From Congeria kusceri (Eukaryota; Mollusca; Bivalvia; Myida; Dreissenidae): DNA of 64,000 bases. A program made the translations under genes and the position numbers. The notes under the pieces are model-generated. The model saw nothing but the letters and a program-made list of their open reading frames with translations, had not been told where the DNA came from and did no database searches. Positions 47,510-56,798 of the stretch are shown here, piece after piece. The stretch is from NCBI GenBank assembly GCA_027627225.1, contig CM051034.1:1737001-1801000 (forward strand). The letters run 5' to 3'. Position 1 is the first letter of the stretch, and each line of letters starts with the position of its first letter.

Positions 47510-49012
47510 AAAATAAAAAATAAAAAAAGACTCTTAGTAACTCTGGATGTGTCATCATTGTACACTAATATTCCACACAGTGAGGGAATAGAAGCTTGTT
47601 CATATTTTCGTAGAAAATATAATTTTAACAATAATATTAACGCTGAAGACATTAGCAAATTACTTAAAGTTATTATTGAAAATAACTGCTTTGATTTTAA
47701 CAATGAGAGTTATTTACAAACTATGGGTACAGCCATGGGTAGCCCTATGGCGCCCTCTTATGCCTCACTTTTTATGGGAAAATTAGAAGAAGATTTTCTT
47801 AGTAATGTACCTCTAAAACCCGATATTTGGCTTAGATTTTTAGATGACATTTTTATGATATGGAATAGTTCTTTAGAAGACCTTAATACTTTTATAGATG
47901 CTATAAATAAATTTCATCCTACTATAAAATTTACATATTGTATATCTCAAAAGTTTGCTTTTTTCCTCGATGTATCTGTATCTAAAAGTGAATATGAAAC
48001 TGTTATAACAGATGTTTTTTGTAAACCTACTAATATGCATTTATACTTAGATTTTACATCATCTCACCCCATGTCTTGTAAACGGGGTATACCATATAGT
48101 CAGGCTAAACGCTACAGACGTATTATCTCCGATGATGGTGTATTTAATCAGTCTTTAGCTAATCTACAACAATATTTCGAAAATAGAAATTATCCTAAAA
48201 ATGTTATAGCAGATGGATTTACAAAAGTGAAAAATATGTCGCAGGATAGCGCACTGCGTGTTACGCAGAAAAGCACTCATTCTGTGATACCATTTACTGT
48301 ATGTTTTAACACATCACTGCCTAATATTGCTGATATTATACACAAATACTGGGATCTATTACTGTTATCTGACAAAGAGAGTGTAAAGTCTTTACATTCT
48401 TTTAAGCCTATTTTGGCCTATAAACGACCTAAGAATATACAAAACAGTCTTGTTAGATGTTCAGTGTATAACAGTACTAAACTACATTCATCGGGTAAAT
48501 GTAAACGACCACGATGTACGCATTGTAATAATATCAATGTATGTTCTCAATTCAATAGTAGCGTTACTGGTTTAACATATGATTTGCACAATGATGTAGA
48601 TTGTACCTCACGTGATGTTATATATCTTATTACATGTAAAAAATGTAATAAACAGTATGTCGGACAAACCAATCAAAGTGTTTCCCGTAGAATGAATAAC
48701 CATAGATTTGATATAAGAAACTGTTCAATAAATCCTGTATCACATGTTGCAACCCATTTTGGGTCTCTAAACAATAATTGTACATTGTCAGATTTCTCTT
48801 TTGTTCCAATAGATGTTGTTCATAATAATCTAGACCGTTTATGTAAAGAAACGTTTTGGATACATAAATTAAAGACTATGCTTCCTAACAGTCTTAATAA
48901 CAAAGTGCTGTACGATATATACTACGTTCACATACTTGACATATATTCGATGTTTGCCTATTACTATGTTTTTTATTATATTATAATTAATAGGCTGATG
49001 AATCAACTCTGA
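47510..49012 (+). CDS. PLE polyprotein fragment: reverse transcriptase + GIY-YIG endonuclease
   Basis: The open frame runs from an ATG at 47282 through the minisatellite and poly-A into the element; true element codons begin about 47510-47530. Numbered from 47282, motif A is TLDVSSLYTNIP (about residues 85-97), the next block is MGTAMGSPMAPSYASLFMG (about 147-165), and the catalytic motif is FLDDIFMIW (about 186-194) with the paired aspartates. Thumb sequence follows (FCKPTNMHLYLDFTSSHP, about residues 247-264). A cysteine pair, CKRPRCTHC, precedes the GIY-YIG module VIYLITCKKCNKQYVGQT (about residues 444-461), followed by RMNNHRFDI. The frame is intact to its own stop, so catalytic residues are present, but missing N-terminal motifs make activity unlikely. 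It supplies target-primed integration in intact relatives. Confidence 0.9.
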   Translation, partial: KIKNKKRLLVTLDVSSLYTNIPHSEGIEACSYFRRKYNFNNNINAEDISKLLKVIIENNCFDFNNESYLQTMGTAMGSPMAPSYASLFMGKLEEDFLSNVPLKPDIWLRFLDDIFMIWNSSLEDLNTFIDAINKFHPTIKFTYCISQKFAFFLDVSVSKSEYETVITDVFCKPTNMHLYLDFTSSHPMSCKRGIPYSQAKRYRRIISDDGVFNQSLANLQQYFENRNYPKNVIADGFTKVKNMSQDSALRVTQKSTHSVIPFTVCFNTSLPNIADIIHKYWDLLLLSDKESVKSLHSFKPILAYKRPKNIQNSLVRCSVYNSTKLHSSGKCKRPRCTHCNNINVCSQFNSSVTGLTYDLHNDVDCTSRDVIYLITCKKCNKQYVGQTNQSVSRRMNNHRFDIRNCSINPVSHVATHFGSLNNNCTLSDFSFVPIDVVHNNLDRLCKETFWIHKLKTMLPNSLNNKVLYDIYYVHILDIYSMFAYYYVFYYIIINRLMNQL

Positions 49013-49154
49013 TCCATCATTTTATACTATCATGATTATGTGTTCTATATATGTCAGCATAATGCTATTTTACAGGTCATCATTTTTCCGCCAAACGACG
49101 TAATGTCACTGTATGACGTCGACGTCACTTCCTTTGTTTATATATATTATTTTA

Positions 49155-49215
49155 TTACTACTGATGAAGGCATCATGCCGAAATGTTTAGTGTATTAAAA
49201 TTAAATAAACAAACG
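49155..49215 (+). ncRNA. Hammerhead ribozyme-like motif in the PLE 3' region
   Basis: CTGATGA (49161-49167) is followed by A, stem II GGC-ATCAT-GCC (49169-49179) and GAAA (49180-49183), the two conserved core boxes at correct spacing. PLEs are known to carry small hammerhead ribozymes near their ends. TGTTTA after GAAA can pair with TAAACA near 49205, but the required UH cleavage dinucleotide is not clearly placed. This copy may therefore be inactive, or it may need a tandem partner. Confidence 0.55.
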
Positions 49216-49239
49216 TGTTTGTGCGATAATTATTATTAT

Positions 49240-49386
49240 GAGTATACTACTGAAATTGCTGAGTATACTACTGAAATTGCTGAGTATACTACTGAAATCG
49301 CTGAGTATACTATTGAAATTGCTGAGTATGCTACTGAAATTGCTGAGTATACTGTTGAAATTGCTGAGTATACTACTGAAATTGCT
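49240..49386 (+). repeat. 21-bp minisatellite, block 2 (7 copies)
   Basis: The same unit as at 47290 recurs at 49240, 49261 and onward to 49366, seven copies in the same orientation, with variants GAGTATGCTACT and ATACTGTTGAA. The block begins directly after ATTATTATTAT at the PLE end. Confidence 0.97.
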
Positions 49387-49428
49387 GCTGCTGGTGTGCA
49401 CACTATTCAGATATCCATCTACTTGCAG

Positions 49429-49618
49429 GCCAAGAAGAGAGACCATCATGAAGCACTCCAGCACCAGATGATGATGATGAAGATGATGAAGAGGAGGAGG
49501 ATGACAGTGATGACAAGCAGGAGGAGGAGCATGTCCAGGCTGTCCTCTCCTGAAGGCACTGCCTGTCTCTCCCCCCGCCCTCTCCCTAACGCCAGGGTCA
49601 TGGCTGGGAGGAAGAACT
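49429..49618 (+). pseudogene. Exon-like block with acidic stretch (decayed gene, part 1)
   Basis: An acceptor (CATCTACTTGCAG) precedes and GTAAGT follows. One frame reads STPAPDDDDEDDEEEEDDSD, then DKQEEEHVQAVLS (49452-49550), a typical acidic linker, but it is bounded by in-frame TGA codons at 49449 and 49551. Another frame is open throughout but gives unnatural KMMKRRRM-type sequence. Local GC is much higher than in the neighbours, as for coding DNA. I infer a once-coding exon. It begins 43 bp after the minisatellite. Confidence 0.4.
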
Positions 49619-51540
49619 GTAAGTAGCCCAGTTGGTGAATATGGATCTGTAAGTAATAGTGCTGTCACGCCAGAGCCTGTCAGTACTATTTGCACAAGGT
49701 CCTCAAAATGACCAGGTGGTCAACACTAATACCTTGCCATGCACATCATTCCTCGCGCTTCATGTCAAATCAGTTCATACGGTGCAGCTTCTGCTTATCT
49801 GATACGTTTTAGAATACTGTACGCTGCTAGTACCACGCTAGCACCACGCTAAACATACGCCACACGCACGTCAACCTTGTCCTATGAATATGTTGCAACG
49901 CTTAATCGTATATCAGCGTTTTCTCAGTCTAATTCTGATGTAGAGGCACCATTTTACGTGGACACAGCACCGATGCAGTGCTGACACACTAAATACATAG
50001 GAAATGCGCAGTAATTACTTCATTAACATCGTGAACGCATACATAGACCTTAAACTGAACTGTAGCACCAACTGGATGAAAGCACTGCCAGAAGTCCACT
50101 ACATTCATGAGTCCATACTGCGTCATTCAACTGTCACTACTACGTCATAAAGCGGTCCATGCTATGTCCTCGTTTTTCCACTACCCAAGTTTTGGGCATG
50201 CTCCAAATCTGTCCTCCACGCTCTCAAAGACATAACCAGATGATGCATATCCCTTGATCCTCAACATGTCAAAGGCCGTCCTCAACATGTCCTCGCAGGA
50301 CGTGGTTAACATGGTAAGGACGGGCTCTGGATTGATGGGATATAAGCGTTGATGTAACATGTTCATAATTTTTACATTGAACTCACAATCACAAGATCAG
50401 AAGGTGGACACCTACACCACTGTATCTGCAATCACATAGACATTGTACGTTGTTGAACTGTTACAATACTTCACTGATATAACAGTGTTACAGAGAGACT
50501 TAAATGAATTAACTAGGGACTTATTAATGGTTGTAACTTTCACTTGCCGAGGGAGCAAGTTACTTTGAACATCCACTTGCCCCCAGAGAAATAAGGTTGC
50601 CCCATCTTTGAGTCAATGTCTTTGATATATATAGCATACAATGCAGTACTACATTATTTCAGCAAACATGTATGAAACTTAATGACTTTTTTTATGAAAA
50701 GCTATCAACAGAAACAATTCTGATTTCACAACTGTTTTTTTTGTCTGATGATCAGATCTTATCAAATAACTGTTAGATAACATGTTTAATCATGAACACA
50801 TTGGTCACAGTTTAAAATAGTGACAAACTCTTCATAGGCCTGCTTTGCAAGATTCTAATGATCTTCATATTCTATATATCTTTCAAACTGTTTTTCACAT
50901 ATTCATTAATCCATGAGGTCCGGAAAGTTCGTTTATGTGATTCTTTTTCTTTTTTTCTGTTTTTTTTTCTTTGTCTGATGTCTGTTTATTTTATAGATTT
51001 GCTAATTGAAATATTTACTTTCTTATCGTCCGCCATATTGGAGAAACTGTCGAACCGAACCTGTCTCGAGCGGTTTGATTGGTTGATACAACGCAAGCGA
51101 CCAATAAAAAACTGGTTTTACGTATAGCTGTTAGACATCAATATTAACTCAAAGAAAATAAATAATCGCAAAGGAAAAATATCCAAAAAAGATGTCACTA
51201 TGATAATTGACTTGCCCGGCCGGCTATCTCCTTTGAAAAAATTGTTTTCCCGCTGCGATTTTAACCCGGCACAGGCAAACAGGCGTTCGCTTAAGTAAAC
51301 CCCTGATTAACTATAATGAGAACTATAGCATAGAAACATAACCGCATTTGCTAATGACAGTGATTTCAGTCAAATCTGTATTAGTGGAAACTTGCTTTTT
51401 TTGCAAATTCTTGTTGTCTCAAATTTTGTTTTAAATACTTATTGTTTTGCAATATATATTCATATACATTTCTTTTGTTTGGCTCAAATTTACAAGTTTT
51501 GAATTTTCTGATGGCTCTAGGTGTCTGACCTGGTCGTTCT
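49619..51540. other. No supported gene
   Basis: This would be intron if the surrounding exon-like blocks belong to one locus. A short stretch with CACTTGCCGAGGGAGCAAG and CCACTTGCCCCCAGAG near 50540 echoes 32590-32680 (CACTTGTCCGTGTTGTCAAC), a possible weak repeat. Confidence 0.35.
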
Positions 51541-52460
51541 TCAGTATTTACAGAGTTAATGCCCTTTGTATAATTTTCTTGTGTGGAGCATATCTCTATG
51601 TGTAATGAAGGGGAGTCAAATGAAACTCGTATAATGATAGTCGACAATGAGAGGAAATGCAGAGTAAAAAGACCACAACTCTTTCTTGAATAATTACGCA
51701 GTTATTGACATTTGTTTTATTCTTTATGTGAAGAAGTAACTTCTTGTGCGGAGGACATTTCTTCAAATTTACAGAGTTATTGACCTTTTTTTGGCTCACC
51801 TGAGCTATCATGGTCAGTCTGTGTCCGGCGTCCATCATGGCAAACAAAACCTTAAAAACTGGAAAACTTAAAAAATCATCATGTCTGAAACAACTGGCTG
51901 GATTTTAAAATAATTTCACATAAATGTTCCTTGGGAGACCCCCTATCAAATTCCTTGAAATCATTTTTTATTTTTAAAAAACATGGTCATCAGGAGGCGG
52001 TGCAGTTTTCCATATATGGCTAAATAGAAAACTTTAAAGAATCTTGTCTGAAACCACTGGCTAAATTTCAAAATAATTTCACATACATGTTCTTCGGGTG
52101 AACGTCTACAAAATTCCTGGAAATTATTTTGATTTGTTAAAAATAATTGCAGCCGGGGGGCGGGACAGTTTTCCTTATATGGCTATATTGAAATCTTAAA
52201 CAATCTTTTTGTTACAAGCAATTATGATGCTTTAAACTCAGGTGAGCGACCTAGGGCCATCTTTGCCTTCTTGTTTTATTTTCTTGTGCGGATAATTATT
52301 CCATTAGTTATGAAGGGATTCAAATGAAACTTCATATAATGATAGAGGATGTTTAGAGGAAGTGCATAGAGCAAGGACCATAACTCTTTTTGTAGGAGGC
52401 ATCATTTTTGCATTGTTTTCTTCTTCTGGCATACATATGCTTTGGGGGCATCCTGTGACA
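51541..52460 (-). repeat. Dispersed repeat (TATAATGATAG family) split by a CGCTCCACTGGCTT-type element
   Basis: Modules with TTTCTTGTGTGGAG or TTTTCTTGTGCGG, AAATGAAACTTCATATAATG and ACCATAACTCTTT lie at 51560-51780 and 52276-52400. Between them, 51793-52270 begins GGCTCACCTGAGC and ends CAGGTGAGCGACCTAGGGCC. It carries TAATTTCACATAAATGTTCC (the reverse complement of a phrase at 10465 and 20530), so it is a minus-oriented copy of that family inserted into the first. Confidence 0.65.
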
Positions 52461-52942
52461 AGTCTTGTTCCTTTCTTACATTGTGTGTTTTGAGCGAAGT
52501 CGCGTCAAGCTGCTAATTGATAATATGACCTGGCTAGTGGAGAACAAAGGAATTTGGCTTCAAAACTGTCTGAAAATAATTGCCTGAATCTACCACTTCT
52601 AATAAGCACAAGGGGCATGGAAAAATATCATTGCAGATTAGATTGGTAGAAATACTGTAAGCAGTTCTAGTCAAAAGCAGAGTTATAATGTTGATCATAT
52701 ACATACTATTTTTGTTATGTAAACTTCCATAATTTTTGCAAAGAAAAACTTTAACTGAGCCAAACAAGTCTTCACTAAGACACCCAAAATGGTCTGCATG
52801 TTTCAATACTATTTAGTCTGAAGGTTCGGAAGCAACAGATGATGTATGAAAACAGTTTCAAAAATTTTTGTGCTGGTCCAGGCAACTTTGAGGTAAGGTG
52901 TCGACTGTACATACTTTTTGTTCAATGATGTCTTATCTTCAG

Positions 52943-53156
52943 TTATCATCGTGATGAAATGTCCAGCCTGTTTCTGGCGCTCACCTGCTACTCTGATGCC
53001 ATGCCGTCCCTGGATGCTGTGCTGGTCAGGCCACCTGGAGGAACACAACCAGTACCTTCGGAGTGACCACAGGCCAGCTACCATCCGGTCAGCCTACGCG
53101 GTGGTCTGGAATTTCAGGATGTGATCCCTGGACCAGATGCTGGCACCCAGAATGAT
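52943..53156 (+). pseudogene. Exon-like block, YHRDEMSSLFLALTCYSDAM (decayed gene, part 2)
   Basis: It is preceded by TGTCTTATCTTCAG and followed by GTAAAC. The frame starting at 52944 reads YHRDEMSSLFLALTCYSDAM, then PSLDAVLVRPPGGTQPVPSE. After a single TGA at 53064-53066 it continues in the same frame with PQASYHPVSLRGGLEFQDVI and PGPDAGTQND to the donor. High GC and protein-like sequence on both sides of one stop argue for a former coding exon with a point nonsense mutation. The family is not recognised. Its end phase does not match the next block, so an exon may be missing between them. Confidence 0.5.
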
Positions 53157-53547
53157 GTAAACGTGTAACATTGTTCTTTCATTCCACACAATTAGAGTGA
53201 TTAACAATACAAAGACAAGACATTTAAAGATGATGATGATGATAGTGATGATGGTAGTGATGATGATGATGATTAATGTGCGTCTTGTACATTTAAATCT
53301 TTTGCATTGAAAATTGCTTCAATTAAAAGATGATATGGTAGTTTTGAAAAATGACTTCATAGTTATTCAAGTGTCCTTTCTCATAAGCTTAACAGTTTTA
53401 GAAAAAGATTGTGATTCGATGAAAAAGACATTTGGTTGATTTGTCAGTTATTGTTATTGAATATAACTGAATATAGTTGTTGAATATTGAATGTAAGTTA
53501 TTGAAGTACTTAATTTTAACACAATATTGTCCTGTTTTTTATTACAG

Positions 53548-53754
53548 GTTTATAGCACAGACCCTATGGGAGGCTTATTGTCAAACTAACAACAACAACA
53601 ATCGAGAACAGTATTCATTAGCACAGGCAAATAGGTTTTGCATAAAAGTGTTATTCAGTGCATGTCCTTACCAGCAAACCAGTGCAGCAGACCTCACTCT
53701 TGGCCTGGCATTGCAATGCTGTCAGGGTTTGGACAAAAGGTTCAGCAGTGTGAG
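53548..53754 (+). CDS. Exon-like block, FIAQTLWEAYCQTN (unidentified gene, part 3)
   Basis: The acceptor TTTTTTATTACAG and the donor GAG|GTACAT bound 207 nt with an open frame: FIAQTLWEAYCQTNNNNNRE, then QYSLAQANRFCIKVLFSACP and a helical C-terminal part LTLGLALQCCQGLDKRFSSV. The exon enters with one base of a codon and leaves with two, and that leaving phase fits the next block at 55000. This is the best-preserved block of the series; a second frame has two stops. No family is recognised; the look is of a helical cytosolic protein. Confidence 0.5.
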
Positions 53755-53909
53755 GTACATTTAAATATCTTTAGAAAAACTATGCAAAAGATTTATCTAT
53801 TTATAATGTATCAGGTTCTGCACAGAATAAAGTTTGATACAATTTAGTCATAAATCTCACCAGACTACTAGCTGTTATGATGACAGCTTTGAAGAACATT
53901 GGTTCTAGT

Positions 53910-54195
53910 AAGCTCACCTGAGCAAAAGTTCACAAAGGTGAGCTATTGTAGTCTGTCACTGTCAGGCGTACCTGGTCCATCTGTCGTCGTAAACAATTTA
54001 CTTCAAACATCTTCTCTGAAATGGCTAGGAAGATTGCCTAATTACCATTTAATGACAACTAAAAAATCTCCTTGTCTGAAACTGATGGGTTGAGACAAAT
54101 TGTCAGTATGGCACTGCTTACAGTCAGGTGAAAAACAACAGGCGCACCTGGTCCTTTTGTTTATATTATTTAACATTTAGCTCATCTGAGCAATT
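53910..54195. repeat. Dispersed element with GCTCACCTGAGC ends
   Basis: It begins AGCTCACCTGAGCAAAAGTT and ends TAGCTCATCTGAGCAATTAT, with internal GTGAGCTATTGTAGTCTGTC and TGTCTGAAACTGATGGGTTG. The palindromic GCTCACCTGAGC end links it to the element at 51793. It lies in the presumed intron between exon-like blocks. Confidence 0.6.
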
Positions 54196-54999
54196 ATCAA
54201 GGTCACTTGGTATGGTCATTGTTGTTTGCCATTCTCCTTTCCAGATTTAGTGCAAACAATAAATGCAAATGCTGATGAATTATTTATTCATGCCCATTTA
54301 TTGTGCAGTCCTTTGATCTATAAGATATTGTCATCTCATGTAGCTTCATTGCAGCCTTCATGTACATTCCTGCTTGGATTTGAGAACCTGACCGACATAT
54401 TCACCAGCAATGTGTCAAGTGTTATGTGCCCACCATGCTGGTTGATGGCTGCTGAATATTAAGATAAGATAAAATTGGTGGCACTTTACATTTTTAGCCA
54501 AAAATTGGAATTGGCAAGGGAGAAACTTCTAATAAATAGGGATACATTGAAACTGAGCAGCATTTTGACAGTTTTAAGTATCAGGGCTGGAGTAGTGAAT
54601 TCGAAAATGTACCCTATCATGTATGTATTGAACCACCTTGCTAATTAAATTTGTCCATGAGGGTTCTTTGCTCTGAACGCTATTTTGGCAGGATATTTAA
54701 AAGGGCGTACAAAATTAGGAATTTGTTGGAAAATCTAAATAATTGACGCCAACTTTGTTCAGTTGCAAGCAAGTATTTGGTAAGTTAGGCAGTACGGCAT
54801 GTGTGTATGAGGTGCTTATATTCGCAGGAAAGTTGTAAATTAATGTTGAAAATCACTGAAATGGTCTCGAAAACTGGTGAAATTTGAACCTTAAAATGGG
54901 TTGATCATTCATGTTAAAATTATAATGAAACTGTGTTTATTTTCCCTATATTTTTGTGAAGCCACAACAATAGTGAAATGATGTATGGTTTGTTTTCAG

Positions 55000-55124
55000 G
55001 TGTTGTTTTAAATGTGAGCAAGACCTCATATCCCCAGAACCCACCAGGCTGAGGCCAAAGCCACGAAACCGTATAGAGCCCCCATTAGTTTTCAGCCTGC
55101 CATGATTGATTTGTGCTCGTAAAG
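55000..55124 (+). pseudogene. Exon-like block, CCFKCEQDLISPEPTRLRPK (decayed gene, part 4)
   Basis: The acceptor is GTTTGTTTTCAG and the donor AAAG|GTACTT. The frame reads CCFKCEQDLISPEPTRLRPK, then PRNRIEPPLVFSLP, a TGA at 55103-55105, then LICARK to the donor. The first base completes an arginine codon with the two bases left by the 53548-53754 exon. The C-x2-C start suggests a possible zinc-binding pair, but that is weak. If the TGA is genuine, the block could also be a terminal exon; the good downstream donor argues against that. Confidence 0.45.
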
Positions 55125-55729
55125 GTACTTTGGGTATGTACAGTGATTGCATTGTCCGTCTGTGTGTCTGTCAGTTTGCCCCACTTCCTGTGTCTTCAGT
55201 ATAGCTTTATGACTAGTGAAAGTATTATTCAAATCAAAATACAATGGAGAACAGAAAATGATTTACAGGGTAAATAACACAACTCTGTTTGTTGTGGCTA
55301 GCACAACAATGTTTGGGGCTGTTTTAAAGAGTATGATTTTGTCATTTTAATCAACAATCAGATGCTAAAAAGATTTAAAGAGGTGATGTTGTGATTAGTC
55401 CTTTGCTGGTTGCCATCTTCATAATTATTATTTAAAACAGCTTGGTGGAAGTTTTTAAAGTTGGCATGCAGTTAGATGTTTTCAAATTTAGTTGATGCAT
55501 TTCTCTGGTTACCATGGCTACCAAGTTGAAAAAAACTTAAGAAAATCTTTTTGCACAAGACTGCTGTCAGGATTTCTAAATAATCATGGGGCTGTGCTAA
55601 TTATTATTTCTTGTTGAAGCCAAAAATTGGCACCGCAGAAATATTGTGTTATAAAGTATCATCTTTTCACAAGAATGTGTACAAAAAGCTGCTTCACGCA
55701 TTCAGATTGACTTTTAATAGAACTGAACT

Positions 55730-56798
55730 TTAAACGGATTATGCCAAGCAAATATTGGTTTCTTATTGTACTATAAATGATATTAGATGATAGAAACACC
55801 CTATTCTAAAATATATACATTGAGTAATTAAAATATATAGTACATAATGAGATATTTGATAAAACTGATCAGCAATAATGTTTGAAGAAATGATAGTAGA
55901 CAACACTTTAGCCAGCTGCACTGTTCTGCTTTGTAAGATATTCTGATATAATAAAATGTAAATATGAAAAGGGCCAGAAAAACATGATCTATATTGTCAA
56001 AGGATTTTTATCTCAGAATGCGGAAACCTTTTTCCCATTATATATACAGTCGAAAAGCGATACTACGAATAGTCAAGGGAGATATGGAATTGTTAGTAGT
56101 TTTGCATTTTTCGTTGTATCGCATTTTTTGAAAATTTAAGTATTGTGTACTCCTGAGCGTCAAATTTAATAATAATGAATATTAGTTAAAATATATTTAA
56201 AACTTAAATGTGTTTTATTTCGTAGGTTATTTAAACATTAAAAAAAATTATATCCATGCAGAATGTATACAGGCCAAAATCAAATACACCAGCTAGTTAA
56301 GATTCACATATCTAAACGCGCATTTACACACTATTGCGATATTTAGTTTAAAGTATAAATGACTGGGTCTTTGTTTATAATGCCGTTGTTTGTGAGTGAT
56401 ATCCGTCAAACAAAAGAACCGGCTTGGGTTAGGTATGAAAACTTTCTTGATAAGGTGTCAATGTCTCAATTGCAAACTTATTCGTAGTACATGTATCACA
56501 TTAATTTTGAATGACAATTTAGCGATGGGACAGAAAATCAATTCACTGTATCGCATCTTTCGTTAGATCGCAATTTTGTAGTATCACATCTTTTATTAGT
56601 TAAATATATAAGAAATTCGGACGTGACCTGCAACCTTGTATGTAGTATCGCATCATTTCGTAGTATCGCGATTCATTATATCACATTTCGACTGTACCTT
56701 ATTTTATCCATTAGTACAAGCCAGTATTAATATCTTAATTAAAATTTTTTAAAAGAAATTACCCCTTAAGGCCCTTTTCGTTGACATAGTCCCTTTAA
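55730..56798. mobile_element. TTAA-flanked MITE, copy B, carrying a nested MITE
   Basis: The left end TTAAACGGATTATGCCAAGC and the right end (reverse complement TTAAAGGGACTATGTCAACG) are those of copy A at 18088-19338. Shared interior includes GATAGTAGACAACACTTTAG, AAAGGGCCAG and TCTCAGAATGC. A 648-bp element sits within it at TATATA. Confidence 0.75.
56047..56694. mobile_element. Pogo/Tc1-type MITE with TA target duplication, nested
   Basis: It starts CAGTCGAAAAGCGATACTAC and ends, as reverse complement, CAGTCGAAATGTGATATAAT, with TA on both sides (56045-56046, 56695-56696). Subterminal GTAGTATCGCATC-type motifs are repeated several times in both arms. It has no transposase. CAGTCGA-type ends with a TA duplication are typical of pogo-like elements. 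It interrupts MITE copy B exactly where copy A continues from CATTATATA into CACCC. Confidence 0.85.

Larger units (their letters stand above)
47477..49239 (+). mobile_element. Penelope-like retroelement (PLE), 5'-truncated
   Basis: The element lies between two blocks of the same 21-bp minisatellite. It begins with an A-rich junction, continues into a reverse transcriptase missing its N-terminal part, then a GIY-YIG endonuclease, a stop at 49010-49012, and a 3' region of about 230 bp with a hammerhead-like motif. RT plus C-terminal GIY-YIG is diagnostic of Penelope-like elements, which are widespread in molluscs. The start near 47530 falls within the RT fingers/palm, implying 5' truncation of some hundreds of codons. 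Confidence 0.9.

Noticed and set aside
47197..47703. Minus-strand 168-residue frame with repeated VVYSAIS
   Set aside because: It is the complement of the 21-bp minisatellite and poly-A; the plus strand carries the RT domain.
49201..49695. Minus-strand 164-residue frame with FSSILSN repeats
   Set aside because: It is read through the second minisatellite block and the complement of the acidic exon; no family and no splice support.
54226..54462. Exon-like frame VQTINANADELFIHAHLLCS
   Set aside because: An acceptor-like CCTTTCCAG is present, but there is no clear donor, and the phases of its neighbours (53754 and 55000) already join without it.
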